This document shows, piece after piece, positions 10,361 to 21,423 of a stretch of DNA of 64,000 nucleotides. The position numbers and the translations under genes were made by a program. A model generated the notes under the pieces. The model searched no databases. It was not told the DNA's origin and worked only from the letters and a program-made list of their open reading frames with translations. Within the stretch, counting starts at the first letter, position 1, and each line of letters starts with the position of its first letter. This DNA is from Phymorhynchus buccinoides (Eukaryota; Mollusca; Gastropoda; Neogastropoda; Raphitomidae). The stretch is taken from contig CM065697.1 of the NCBI GenBank assembly GCA_017654935.2, positions 46,112,209 through 46,176,208 of the forward strand, given 5' to 3'.

Positions 10361-10757
10361 CAGCTTTCGTGATTGGGTACCTTAAGGAGTCCCAGTGATG
10401 TCCCGAGGCTCCAGTCATAGGCCATTGACCTATTTTATTTGAAAATGTACTTCCCTGTCAGGAGAAATGTCTGATGAATGTTTTTACACTGGCACTCTTT
10501 GTCTCATTGATTTCTGCAAAAGCCAGGACATTGTCCTATTGATTTCTCTTGTCTCAGGACAGTTTGTCCTATCACTTTTCGATCCTCGGTACATCTACTA
10601 GAAAGAAGTAGAATAAGGAGAAGAAGGTTTAGGCAGTGGCTATTCGACCTCATGTGGATAAATAGAACCCAGGCTATTTGACCTCACTTCTAGTTAGACC
10701 TGCGATTTGACGTCATCAAAATTTGCTACCCTAACTTGTGCTATTTTCCCTCACTTC
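10361..10757. other. No gene seen
   Basis: Unique-looking sequence with GACCTCA repeats near 10648 and 10680. No coding signal is recognised. Confidence 0.4.
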
Positions 10758-11071
10758 CCAGCCTCTCTCTCTCTTCTCTCCTCTCCTCTCTCTCTCTCTC
10801 GCTCTCACTCAGTATCCTCTCTCTCTCATTCCTCTCGTCTCTCTCGCGCAGCGCGCGCATCTCCTTCGGTCTCTCTCGCTCATCTCGCTCGCTTCTCTTC
10901 CTCTCTCTCTCTCTCTCGTCTCTCCCTTCTCTCTCTCTCTCGCTTCCAGTGCGTTCGGGTCGTCTCCGTCTCTCTCTCTCTCGGGTCGTCTCTCGTTCCT
11001 CTCTCTCGTGCTCGTCTCTCGGGATCGGGGTCCGGTCCTCTTCGTTCATCTCTCTCTCTCTCTGTCTCTGG
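10758..11071. repeat. Imperfect (CT)n tract
   Basis: Interrupted (CT)n with CG-containing spacers. Three overlapping Ser/Leu-rich ORFs on plus and Arg/Glu-rich ORFs on minus are composition artefacts. Confidence 0.85.
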
Positions 11072-12229
11072 CAGCAAGAAACAGGCTGAGAGGCACATAG
11101 GACAGACTGTGGGCCACCGGGCGGTCTGTCCATTTTGTTAGTCTTGGTTTTTTCTTTCATCAAAGGAGCCAGAATTGATCAACCAATTCTCTCTGAAGTA
11201 AGAAGAAGAAGAGAAGACATAGTACATAATTCATACAGATGATACACACTAACATAACTACCAACACCAAACAAAACACAACAACACCTACCTGCAATCT
11301 CTCGTATAGTGTGCTTTGTACATTGTAGTCTGTAACACACACTCTGGAGTTAAACCCAACTTTTGTACTTCAGGCTCAGGAAAAGGATAGGGTTAGAATC
11401 AATTTAGGGCTATGTTGTGCTATTGGAATCAAAGATGTTTATAATTTGGCGAAGAAGTGTATAACAGCTGTGGTGTCAGCTGTTATAAACAACGTATAAT
11501 GCGAGCTTGGCATTTAAACAATCTGGTTGTGCAATTTTTTACGGGAAATTCTCCCTTTGTTATGCGCCATGACTAATGGCAGACTCTGAATTTAGAGGTT
11601 TTACGACTCGTTTTTCCTTAGAAGTTGAAGTTGAAATTGAACTTAAGACGTGATTGGAGGAATCAAATGATCAATGGATGCCTTGTTTCACCATTCAAGG
11701 TGGTAGACCTAGACGTATAACGCTCAAGCGTACACTGCGCGTACAGTGCACACAAGCAGTCCGCGCATACAGGTCGAGTTACACTGCCCATACCCGACCT
11801 CGCACCCAACAGCACACCTACCTCACAACCCCTAACACACAACGCATTGCAGGCACACAATGCGATGCACAACACATACACACACGCACATAAAACACCA
11901 TACATCCACAGGCACTTGCACCACATCGTGACGCACTCACGACGTGCAATACACATATGCATGCATCACGGCGACTGCCACAAGTGCGATGTGCATAACC
12001 CGCGCGCACTCGCATGCACACACACCTGCATGCCCACCAACCCACACCACCCACACACATAACAAATGCATGCACGAACACACGCATAGCACACACACAC
12101 ACCGGCCAACACCTCACAGTCGCAATGCACGACGGCGTAGGTGCGCGCCAAGACTCGCACGTACACCCGCAAACCACCTACGCCACACGCCACATCCTCA
12201 AACACATGCTCGCCTGCACATGCACCCAA
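11072..12229. other. No gene seen; irregular CA-rich stretch
   Basis: 11072-11700 has no recognisable feature apart from a GAAGTT-type short repeat near 11621-11640. About 11705-12229 is an irregular CACA/CGCA-rich tract giving several overlapping His/Thr or Cys/Val ORFs without any domain. Confidence 0.5.
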
Positions 12230-12450
12230 GATGGATTACCTTAAAAGCTCAGACGAACTGGGCTGTTAGCGATGTTATCGTCATTTCAGTGTGGTGTCGG
12301 ACGTGTGTAACTATTCACAGTGGGGGCTATCCAAAAGCTCGGACTGGAACTTGAACGTCGAGAATTCAGCTGGCCTATCGACGTGTACTAATATGTGTCT
12401 ACGGTTCAAATAGTGACATAACAGTGTTCTCTGTCCTCGACTACACTCTT
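12230..12450 (+). repeat. Dispersed repeat R4, copy 1
   Basis: Shares AAGATGGATTACCTTAA-like, GGCTATC, AAAGCTCGGACTGGAA and TGTTCTCTGTCCTC-like blocks in the same order with 54950-55140. Family unknown. Confidence 0.55.
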
Positions 12451-13514
12451 TTATAGGGGAAATTATGTAACCAGATAATTAATTATATATACTTCCCCCT
12501 GTACAGTCTTTGTGGTTCTACTGAAACTGATCTATGACAGCTCTAACGAACACTCGTTTGGTGATCAATTATTGTCATTACTGAAAAAAATACAAGTGCA
12601 TATGAAAGTGTTGTTTTCATCACTCGAACACCTTGAAATAAAGGCGGGGTTCCGATAAACCAACTTCATGGGCCAGTTTAATGTGTGTTGTGTTGACCCG
12701 AATCGAAAGCTCAAAACCAAATACTCGTTCTGAATTCTAGAATTTAAATACATAACACGTTCCAGCGTCAACGTGACAACCAAATAGGGTGTGCCTCAAC
12801 AAAAGTTATCAATTTTCAGTTAAATGATGGAAGTTTCCGAAACAAGACTGCAAATCTGAGGTGAAAACAATGAATACTTGAATTAAATTGTTTAATGGGT
12901 GTTTGCATGTTGAGTTGCTTTATTTTAAATGCGTTGAGATGCGGAATCGATCACGCATGAAGTAGACATCCACCGTCATGACGTACGTATCTTCCCGCCG
13001 TTTGCGTTTGCGTGTTTTTTTTACGCGAGAAATGACGATAGGTAACGCATCTCATGCTTGACCGTGGAGTTAAAAAAAGCCTAATATAGCATCACACTGG
13101 ACGGCTCACTTTTAAATGACCTTTCACGAATTTTAAACACTCTTGTTTCTGTTTTTTTTTAAAAGTGGTCCTGGAAATTTTATTCTTTAATAGCTCAGGG
13201 AGCCAGAACTTTGGCATTTATTTTAAATCAAGTATCTTAATCAATAAACATATTCACAAGCAGCTTCTAGATCGAGCCATGGCACTAAAACTTAACTTAT
13301 GCCTAAAATTATAGTTTAAATTTACAAATCTAAAAGTACTTATAAAATGTTCCCCTATTTTTCATCTAACTCCGTTGAAAAGAAATATTAACTCTATTTA
13401 AAATACTGTCCCATAATGGTTCTTCGAAACAGAGAGGACGTAAAACATAAACCTCCGACGGTCTCACACTGGCCCGTTGCCAATCGCTATCAGCATACGT
13501 CTCTGGATCTAGGT
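12451..13514. other. No gene seen; AT-rich
   Basis: AT-rich, no repeats or coding similarity recognised. 13420-13450 has a short AGAGAGGACGTAAA block that resembles the end of the palindromic repeat at 31945-32490. Confidence 0.4.
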
Positions 13515-13729
13515 GAAGACGGGGTAAAAGAGGCGCATGGGCGGGTAAGAAGGCCCGTCTGCCAATTATCTCATGAAATAAAGAAATTTTCTGTCATCAA
13601 ATTTGCCCATGAGACGAGTGTTAATGTTTATCATTCGTTTTATGGGCAAATAGTGACTGAATTTTTTTTTTTTTTCATGAGATAATTGGCATGGGCTTTT
13701 AACCCCTGAGGAAAAGGCCCGTCTTCCCC
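13515..13729. mobile_element. Foldback-like inverted repeat
   Basis: GAAGACGGG near 13515 pairs with CCCGTCTTC near 13720. GCCAATTATCTCATGA near 13561 pairs with TCATGAGATAATTGGC near 13675. AAATTTGCCCAT pairs with ATGGGCAAAT. Arms are imperfect and about 100 bp long. No TSD is identified. Confidence 0.6.
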
Positions 13730-14599
13730 TACTAACGACGGCCACGCACGCACGCCCAGGCGGTTGTGTCATGCGCTTTTTTGTTACATGTTGAGCAGAA
13801 AGGCGTGGTGTGAGGTGATTTTGACTGTGTTGACAAAAATCAAGTATAATTTGAATAGACAGACAAAATGCGCATATTTTTCGTGAATGTGCCTGTTTCA
13901 GTCTAGTACAAACGCGAATAAGCTTGATCATATCAACACCAAACAGTTTATATCTTATTAAGTTAGTATAAGGTGCCTCACAAAAATCGAGTTTTTCTGT
14001 TCGAGTGATTCTTTCTCAGTTGTTTGAAAGATGTTTTATTTCATAACATTAACAAACAACTTTAGTGCGAACAAAACAGTGCCTTATCAAGAAAGCAAAA
14101 AATGTACACGTGATACAATGCCAACACGGGAATCACTTTTAGCCTCACATTGACACCTATGTAACTGTTCATATGACCTATTATTAAAGTTAGCTTAGTA
14201 TGGTCCGTTAAAATTGGCTTCTTCTTTTTTTCTTACAAGGAGGGGAGCCGGTGCTCGATGTGCAAAGTATTCTCTTTTTTGTCACCGGAGATAAATGCAC
14301 AAGCAAATGTCATGGTTAAAAAAGAGGAGAAAGGGCTGAGGCGGATTGGGGGGGGGGGGGGGGGCGGGTGGCGTGCCGTGTGGGGGAGGTGGGGTGGGGT
14401 GGGTGGGTGGGCGGTATGGGGGTGGGGCAGCCACAGCCAAGGACGGCGAGGAGGGGTTTTGGTCGCCCTGAAGATGTTTTTTGTCAGTGTCAGACGCCTC
14501 GAGATAAGAACATCAGAAAAAAAAAGAAAAACAGCCCACACTACGCACCAGTCCGAACGAGACACACCGCCTCCACCATCCAAGTCCCCCCACAAAAAA
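13730..14599. other. No gene seen; G-rich tract before gap
   Basis: AT-rich to 14230, then a G/GT-rich tract at 14345-14430 running toward the assembly gap. ORFs continuing into the N block are meaningless. Confidence 0.5.
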
Positions 14600-15099
14600 N
14601 NNNNNNNNNNNNNNNNNNNNNNNNNNNNNNNNNNNNNNNNNNNNNNNNNNNNNNNNNNNNNNNNNNNNNNNNNNNNNNNNNNNNNNNNNNNNNNNNNNNN
14701 NNNNNNNNNNNNNNNNNNNNNNNNNNNNNNNNNNNNNNNNNNNNNNNNNNNNNNNNNNNNNNNNNNNNNNNNNNNNNNNNNNNNNNNNNNNNNNNNNNNN
14801 NNNNNNNNNNNNNNNNNNNNNNNNNNNNNNNNNNNNNNNNNNNNNNNNNNNNNNNNNNNNNNNNNNNNNNNNNNNNNNNNNNNNNNNNNNNNNNNNNNNN
14901 NNNNNNNNNNNNNNNNNNNNNNNNNNNNNNNNNNNNNNNNNNNNNNNNNNNNNNNNNNNNNNNNNNNNNNNNNNNNNNNNNNNNNNNNNNNNNNNNNNNN
15001 NNNNNNNNNNNNNNNNNNNNNNNNNNNNNNNNNNNNNNNNNNNNNNNNNNNNNNNNNNNNNNNNNNNNNNNNNNNNNNNNNNNNNNNNNNNNNNNNNNN
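14600..15099. other. Assembly gap (500 N)
   Basis: Exactly 500 N, the usual placeholder for a gap of unknown size. The left end of the Polinton-like element lies in or beyond it. Confidence 1.
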
Positions 15100-15632
15100 T
15101 ACCATTACAGAAATACAAAGAGAATTGGAAAAAGACCTCACTAACTATAACAGAACCAAACGAAGGTACTCTTGTTTGTTTAATTCAACAACATACTTAA
15201 ATACAGGATTTGGAACTCTAGGTACTTTAACAGCAGGAAGCTCTGTAGGGTTGTTAGCGACAGGTGTCGGATCGCCCAGTAGCTTTGCCTCTAGGTTGTG
15301 TATCGCTGACGCTCGGGTTGTTTTCAATCAGTACGTCTGCTTTCAACAACAAAATAAAAATAAAACTTCAAAAGCATACAGCCATGGTTCAATTAATAAT
15401 GGCAAAACTTAGTTCATTTCGATTAATAATCAGTAAAGCTTTGCAAGACTCTCAAATTTCGGATGAGGAGTTCAATAGATTGCAAGCAGACTACAACGAC
15501 TACAAAATGCAAAAGTTTGAACTTCAGAAAAAATCAAGAGCAAGTTTTTCACAACCGCAAGACATAGAAGCGATAAAAAAAGAATGCGAAAAAAAAATAA
15601 ACGACACATTAAAATCTGTTCTAGGGAAATAA
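15100..15632 (+). pseudogene. Hydrophobic/coiled-coil protein of the Polinton-like element, partial and frameshifted
   Basis: The frame emerges from the gap with a charged helical stretch (EIQRELEKDL...), then a Gly/Leu/Thr-rich hydrophobic segment (LGTLTAGSSVGLLATG). At about 15262-15275 the reading frame shifts. The second frame continues with more hydrophobic sequence (PLGCVSLTLGLFS), then a Lys-rich helical C-terminus (LIISKALQDSQISDEEFNRL, then KKSRASF and KKECEKK), ending at TAA 15630-15632. If the internal ATG at 15384 were used, an 82-residue helical fragment would be made. The pattern suggests a membrane-inserting or membrane-perturbing protein with coiled coils. The function is unknown to me. 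It converges on the polymerase gene, 57 bp away. Confidence 0.6.
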
Positions 15633-15689
15633 CAATAAGAACTCTAAAGGGTGTTTATTCAATTCAATATGATTACAAGTTTCGAAAGT

Positions 15690-18600
15690 CTACTGACTAT
15701 GACACTTAGTTCTCCAGTGACCAATTGAATACGAAAACTCAGGTGATTTAAACACACGCTTTGTATTGTTTGAGTCAAGCGATTTTTTATTTACAACAGT
15801 TGTGTTTATTTCGTGTAACTTAGATTGTATTTTTATGTTGTCATGATAAAACGTCTTGTTGTCGAACAGCGCTTTTAAATAGTTATTGTGTGTCATCACC
15901 ATTTGAACAACTGGTCTACTGATTCCTTTTGCTTTTTTAATAACACTAGTTTGACTGGCAATTGAATACATCTTTGCTCTCAGTCCAACGTACTCTTTGA
16001 TTATAGTTCCATTCAGTTCATCCTTCATTTTTCCAATCACCTTTTTATTTACACTCGAATGCAATGGAGATTTAATTGGGTAGTCAGATGTATCATACCA
16101 CGATTCAACACCTTTCGTTAAATCTGTTTCTAAATCTTTATAAAAGTCTTCAGTCGGAATGTCTAGAATAAATGAATCCGTGTCTGTGTACAATACTTTA
16201 GAGTCTGGATACAGTGGCTTAAAGTAGTCGTAAAGAAATTCTAGCATCAATAACTTGGACAATTCAAGAACAGCAAACCCAATGAAGACTGGTTTGTCTA
16301 GCTTCACATTAATTTTCTTCATCATTATTCCGTAAAGGTTGTCATGGAACTTTTTGAAGTCTTGATAATTGGGTTTTGAAGTTAGTTTGATTGCTTTGTT
16401 GTTCTTGGGTAACTAATCTAACGTATTTACGTTTGTGCGGGTTTTCCATTGTCTTTCCAAAACAACTGTTATTCATTAACTTGAAGAAGTCTTTCTCTGA
16501 TGAATCGGTTGACTGAATTCTAAGATTAGTGGGTTTTTTAATATACGGCTCCATGAATTTCTCTTGTTTAAACGAAATGATTCTATGAACTGCTGTTAGT
16601 TTTAATCCGTGATGTAAATAGAATTGTAGGAGTCTATAATGACAGACGTTGTTTTTTTTGCCATGTAGATTAGGTACAAGTTTTGGTAGCTCTGATCCCA
16701 CCTGAAGTCTTTCTGCTGCTAACGGGTAGTCATTGTGTAGGTCATGGAGTTCATCCGGATAATCTAAGTCGACTTCTAAAATAAATCCTGTTTTATAAGA
16801 ATCTGGTAATTTCAAAAGCCATTGTAAAAACTCCGTGATATTAAAATTAAAAGGAGCTGTAAACATTTTAAAGTTACGTAATGGAAGTGACTGACACATC
16901 GCCCAACCATAGAGATTGTTTGCATCTAAATACATGATATAATTTGATGGTTTAGTAGGATCATAGTCGTCTAAGTACTTGTTGTTGGCCTTACAGTAAC
17001 TGTGTGAAGCCATGCTAGTTCCTCCACGTAGTCCGTCTTCAATCATCTGGAGAGTTGGTAGGTCGGAGAGTAAGTCAATCTGTATTTTAGTAAATCTTAA
17101 GAATGCATCCCAACTCATTCCAGGAGCAGAGATATAATGAGCAGGGTCTAGACTGTAATGTTTCATACACGTTTTTCTGTAATTTTCAAATACGTCCGCA
17201 AGCAAACAAACGTCAGCCATTAAATAGGCGTCATGGTAGTCTCCCATGGTTTTGCAGTCTAATTTAATCCACGCTGAATGTGCGTGCTCGTAGTCAGAGT
17301 CACTTATATCTTTTCCTTTCAAACTAGAGTAGAATGCGCCTTTAGGTGGTAATTCTAAATCGTCAAATTTATCCCAACTACTCATGTACTCGTAAGGGTA
17401 TACTCCTTTTCGTACAAGTGCTGGATCAAAGTATTTTTCTGTTATAGTGCATTTGGATAGTGACTGACCTAAAGATTCTAACGAACCCATCATATGTTGT
17501 AGTGAATCATTAAAAGATAATTGTCCTAATGTAAATGTCATGTACTTTTCTGAAGACTGAGCTATACAACTGACGGTTCTAAATTCATCAGTAACTGCTT
17601 GTAGAATTAAATGGGAGTCATATCCACGTAGATTGTGAAAGAATATAGGGAGTTTCCAATTCTTTGGTTCAAACTTTAACTGCAAATTACAGGAGTTGTG
17701 TGCTGCTCCTCTGAATTTTCCACTAATGTGATCATGGTCTCGGACTTTAGGGTCTGGGCTGTCTAACATGAATTCTTTTTTACAAATCCAACATTCAATA
17801 GCTGACTCAAATTGAATTAAATCTTCTGGCGTCATGATTAAATCAAATAGATTAAGTCGATTAGACAACTCATCTCGCTTGTATTTCATACGTTGTAAGA
17901 ATCGTTTTGCAGCATCAGGTCCTCTATAAAGTTCTGGCGTTGAATGATTACCGTCTGATCTAACAATAATAAAAGCATATGAACAGATTTGATGATTGTT
18001 TAATAAAACTGTTTTAGGAAGATTTTTAGGAGCAGGACCTTGATACGGAACGATGATAGATTCGAAGTCAGCGTAAACAACATATGGATTTAATTGCAGT
18101 TTCTTCCAGTTTTTAAAGGTCACCTTACTACCTTCTTTGAGAGTAGTAAGTTTAGTTTCACAGTCAACAGTTGAATTACAATGTTTTCTGTGTTCAACTG
18201 CAGCATGAATACTAGGAATTCTCAGAAAACATCTTCGACAGAAGTCCTGTTTATGCTCATCTTTTGAAGTATAGTTTATAAGTCTGCTCATTGTTCGGAT
18301 TAAAGTGTAGTGTGTTTTTGTTCCATCCGTTACTAAGAGTAGATCAATATGTTTTTCGTCTGGATCACCAATCATGGGAGAGTTCTTTGATACTCGGATT
18401 GGTTTAAGTTTTTCTTCTATTGACCATGTGTAGACGTTAACAGAAATTGGTTTGTTCTGTTCTTCAAATTGATCAACTTCGCTTAGGCTTACAGGGAAGT
18501 CGATTCCATCAAAGTTTAATTCATTTATGTAAGGTTGATAGTTAATTACTCTTTCTGCGTTCTTTTTGACATAATGGAGTTTAGCTAAAACGCACCACAT

Positions 18601-19074
18601 AAAACAATGGTTTTCTGTATTCTTAATGCTTAGTACTGCTCGTTTTAAAACTAAATCTTTAGGTAAAGGAATAAACGAGTTTCCTACGATGGGGGCATAT
18701 TTACTCTCCCTTAATTTGATTTCTAATACTCCTCCTTCTGACCAACCAGATCCTCTCAGTTTTGCCTCTTCTGATGCATTGATGAACTGGGTGATTAAAT
18801 TGTCTGCCCAGGTTTCTGTAAAATCATTATAAGTCAGAATTACTTGTTGTTTAGTAGAGACCCATACTTGTAGCTGCTCCTTATTAATTGCTTCATAATC
18901 TATGTAAACTGCCAACATTACTTTAACTGGTGGTTCTATTATTAGTTTTTCAGGTATTTGTGAAATATCATGTTTTACACTTTCTAGTACATTTTTTGGA
19001 TCAATAACTTCTAATTCTGTTTCTTTAAAAACATTGTCTAAATGTCCGAGTACATCATCAAGTGTCATTGTCAT
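15690..19074 (-). pseudogene. Protein-primed family B DNA polymerase (Polinton-type), one frameshift
   Basis: The enzyme that would copy the element. The first frame (19074-16342, 910 codons) has a Cys/His N-terminal region (CFMW near residue 157, HYTL near 255). A CxxC-H-H zinc-finger-like motif spans about 279-299. Exo I is DFE at 336-338. An endonuclease VII-like insertion covers about 428-463 (CxxC, RDHDH, HNSCN). Exo II is NLRGYD at 481-486, and Exo III is YLMAD at 617-621. Polymerase motif A is DANNLYG near 717, and motif B is NNSCFGK near 868. The second frame (16325-15690, 211 codons) has motif C, YTDTDS. A one-base-class frameshift near 16391-16405 separates motifs B and C, so no active enzyme can be made unless it is an assembly error. 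All catalytic residues I can see are retained. The ATG at 19072-19074 is the first in frame and is preceded by AT-rich intergenic DNA. Confidence 0.88.
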
Positions 19075-19214
19075 GTTGAGTTTCTTTTTCTAACTCAAAT
19101 TTTTTTAATTAAATTAAAATAATTATTTTTGAAAATGTACTAAGATTGAACTGAAAAGCACCAAAAAAAGAAGTAAATAAAATAATTCTTCTAAGTCTCT
19201 ATTTAAAGCTCTTT
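19075..19214. other. AT-rich spacer between integrase and polymerase
   Basis: 140 bp of very AT-rich sequence separating two co-directional genes. It could hold the polymerase promoter; no defined motif is recognised. Confidence 0.4.
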
Positions 19215-20188
19215 TTAAATTGGAACTGTGTCTAGTGGGATTAGCTGCAGTTCTTCTTTAACAAATGCTCTTTTTGGAGCAGGTCGTGCCATATGGTTTG
19301 TCGTATCAGTTTCTCTTAAATAATACACGGGAGGATTTATTTCTATTATTCTTTTTATTTCGTACGGATCAATGCTCCAAATTGGATCAGTTGCTCTTAT
19401 GCGAGTGTCTCCTTCTGCTTCTCCTGGTGCATAAAGAAACCTAACTTTTACTCCAAATGGTATTAGTTGTTTTGTAGTTGAATGTTGAATTGGCAAGTCA
19501 ATTGTTTTCTTCTGTATTGCTTTTACTGGTTTAAATCCAGTGACCTTAGATTCTTCGTTATTCATGACATGCAGAACGGAGGGTAGTCTTCTAACCCATT
19601 CAGTGTTTCTAGTTGAATCAAGGAGTTCTCTATGGTATTGATAAGAGAAAAGTCTTTCTGCCAATTGTTTATTCAAGTTTTCAACTAAGGCCTGAGATTT
19701 ATGATTTCCAGGAATACCCCTTTTAATAGTGACTTTGTGTTTTAACATTAACTGATTGAATTGACCTTTAAATTCTTTTCCTTCATCAACTTGAATTAAA
19801 CGAGGATAGGTTAATGGACCGCGTCTATAGATTTCTTGTAAAGCCACAGAGACTGAAGTAGCACTTTTATCAGTTAACGGTTCTGCGTCTTTATATCTTG
19901 AAGAGATGTCAACAACTGTAAGCGCGTATTTAAATCTTTTTCTTCTGAATAAATCATGAGGGAGGTATAGAAGATCCATTTGATAAGTGTCATTTGGTGT
20001 TGTGTTAACAAAGTGCGGTCTTTTAATTCGTTTAGGCGCTGGTAATAGATTTGCCAAATAGCTTGTTTAGATAGCCATTCTTTTGCCGTTTGTTCAGTGA
20101 CTCCTGCTGTTTGATTTAATTTTTGAATACCAGTTAAACCTTTCCAATAACCTTTCGGTGAATAATAAATTTTAGACATGTTGTTCAT
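19215..20188 (-). pseudogene. Retroviral-type (rve) integrase of the Polinton-like element, one frameshift
   Basis: This would insert element DNA into the genome. The N-terminal frame starts at ATG 20188 (a second ATG at 20179 gives MSKIYYSPKGYWKG, the likely true start) and has an HTH-like stretch ending in KEWLSKQAIWQIY. A frameshift at about 20040-20065 moves the rest into another frame (20057-19215). That frame holds the catalytic core with acidic residues in YQMD, QVDEGKEF and SQALVEN, the last two about 34 residues apart, matching DD(35)E. A C-terminal SH3-like region (VRFLYAP...ATDPIWS...YYLRE) follows; there is no chromodomain. It lies between the 134-aa membrane protein and the polymerase on the same strand. 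Confidence 0.88.
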
Positions 20189-20195
20189 TTTTATA

Positions 20196-20600
20196 CTATA
20201 CGTTTTTTGCAATAAAATAAACAGCAATCATACCGATTACAATAAACGCTATTTCCTGTTGAATTTGTTTTTCAGATGGTTGGTAGAAGTCGCTTAATTT
20301 TGGTGGTGGTAACTGAACTATTTTTTCTCCCGTCACTAAATAATACTCTTTAATGGCGACGTCAACATTCCTAAAAGTGTAGGCTGCATGGTTTTGCAGT
20401 TTTAATTTGTTGTTAATAAAATCTAACTGAGCGAGTCTTTGCTTTTCATAGGCGTCTTGTGCTTTAGCTAATTGTTCCATTGCTTTGTCATGTCTCTTTC
20501 TTTCTTCGTTTGTTTCTAGTTTACTGAACATGTTATTACTGCCTGAAAAAGCAAGTGCGTTTACTACAGCACCGCCAATCATCATTACCAGTGAAGCCAT
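20196..20600 (-). CDS. Small two-segment membrane protein, Polinton-like element
   Basis: 134 residues and intact. A hydrophobic N-terminus (MASLVMMIGGAVVNALAFSG) is followed by a charged helical stretch rich in Glu, Lys and Ala (about 28-70, coiled-coil-like). A proline patch (LPPPKLSDFYQP) comes next, and then a C-terminal membrane segment (IAFIVIGMIAVYFIA) with a short tail. The stop is 8 bp before the integrase ATG at 20188, and the start is 6 bp from the next gene, so all four minus-strand genes are tightly packed. A spanning or membrane-tethered accessory protein is inferred; the family is not known to me. Confidence 0.7.
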   Translation of the reverse strand: MASLVMMIGGAVVNALAFSGSNNMFSKLETNEERKRHDKAMEQLAKAQDAYEKQRLAQLDFINNKLKLQNHAAYTFRNVDVAIKEYYLVTGEKIVQLPPPKLSDFYQPSEKQIQQEIAFIVIGMIAVYFIAKNV

Positions 20601-20606
20601 TTTATT

Positions 20607-20849
20607 TTACATATTTATATTTTCTGGAATTATTCCTTGCTTAACAAGATAGTCATTTGTTGCGATTGAAGCTGTAATTATAGCGATTAGTTTACTGGAG
20701 TCCTCTATGTCTAGTTTTCCTAGGTCAGCTGCTTTCATTTTCAATAGTTTCTTACCAACCATCGTGTACGCAACAGAAAGTCCACCAATCAGAGCAGATT
20801 GATATACAAGGTTAGCAACAGTTTTTTCAGCACTCATTTTTGTTTTCAA
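20607..20849 (-). CDS. 80-aa hydrophobic protein, Polinton-like element
   Basis: 80 residues and intact. A segment of moderate hydrophobicity (LVYQSALIGGLSVAYTMVG) at about 14-32 and a second (LIAIITASIATNDYLV) at about 53-68 are separated by a Lys-rich loop. ATG codons occur at residues 1 and 5. It is the first gene of the minus-strand set and faces the divergent plus-strand gene at 20875 across only 25 bp, so any promoters are back to back. Function unknown. Persistence as an open frame next to broken large genes may be chance for such short ORFs. Confidence 0.6.
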   Translation of the reverse strand: MKTKMSAEKTVANLVYQSALIGGLSVAYTMVGKKLLKMKAADLGKLDIEDSSKLIAIITASIATNDYLVKQGIIPENINM

Positions 20850-20874
20850 AATAAAAATAATAAATCAACTAAAA

Positions 20875-21423
20875 ATGAATTGTGACGAACTGTTGTTAAA
20901 TGCGCAGGAAGCAGTAATTTCTGATGAAGTGTCGACAAGTGTTATGAATAAAAAGGAAAAGTTGTATTCTCTGGCTGCGTGTGGAAAAACGAAGCAATAC
21001 TTAGGAACAGAATTTAGTATAGAACAGATTCAACAAATGTCTTCTGCTGACATTGAAAAGTACTACAACAGATACGAAGCACAATTAGGATCTAAAATGG
21101 TTAAAAGTTTAGGTCAAACAGTGTTAAGCTTGTATACAAAGTTAGTTAATCAATTTCTTCCCGTCGATTCACAACAAGATTTAATGTACGATTTAAGTCA
21201 AGATCCTGTTTTAATTAAACCGTTAGAGTCTCTTAGTTGTGATCTTTATTATAGGTTTGGCGGGCTTTTATCACCAGTTGTCATGGGGTTAATTACTTTT
21301 AATCATATAGATTTTATTGCTATTAAAAATGAAAGTGACAGAGAATCAAACGAATCAGACAGAACAGCAAACAAACCCCAGTCCGACAGTAACCAAGGTA
21401 ACGAAGAGCCCAGGACGAGTTGA
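20875..21423 (+). CDS. 182-aa conserved-looking protein of unknown function, Polinton-like element
   Basis: 182 residues and intact, starting at ATG 20875. The N-terminal half is soluble and helical (MNKKEKLYSLAACGKTKQYLG, broken here as MNKKEKLYS and AACGKTKQYLG, near residues 24-45). A middle region follows (IQQMSSADIEKYYNRYEAQL, about 59-78). The rest is partly hydrophobic (LLSPVVMGLITFN), with a Ser/Asp/Asn-rich C-terminal tail. The tail overlaps the next gene in another frame for about 95 nt. I recall similar proteins beside Polinton-type polymerases in invertebrates, but cannot name a family; the role is not known. Confidence 0.65.
   Translation: MNCDELLLNAQEAVISDEVSTSVMNKKEKLYSLAACGKTKQYLGTEFSIEQIQQMSSADIEKYYNRYEAQLGSKMVKSLGQTVLSLYTKLVNQFLPVDSQQDLMYDLSQDPVLIKPLESLSCDLYYRFGGLLSPVVMGLITFNHIDFIAIKNESDRESNESDRTANKPQSDSNQGNEEPRTS

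Noticed and set aside
10707..11163. Ser/Leu-rich and Arg/Glu-rich ORFs of up to 144 codons
   Set aside because: Arise from imperfect (CT)n in several frames at once.
14233..15412. Long ORFs spanning the N block
   Set aside because: The N tract gives no stop codons; only the part right of 15100 shows coding character.
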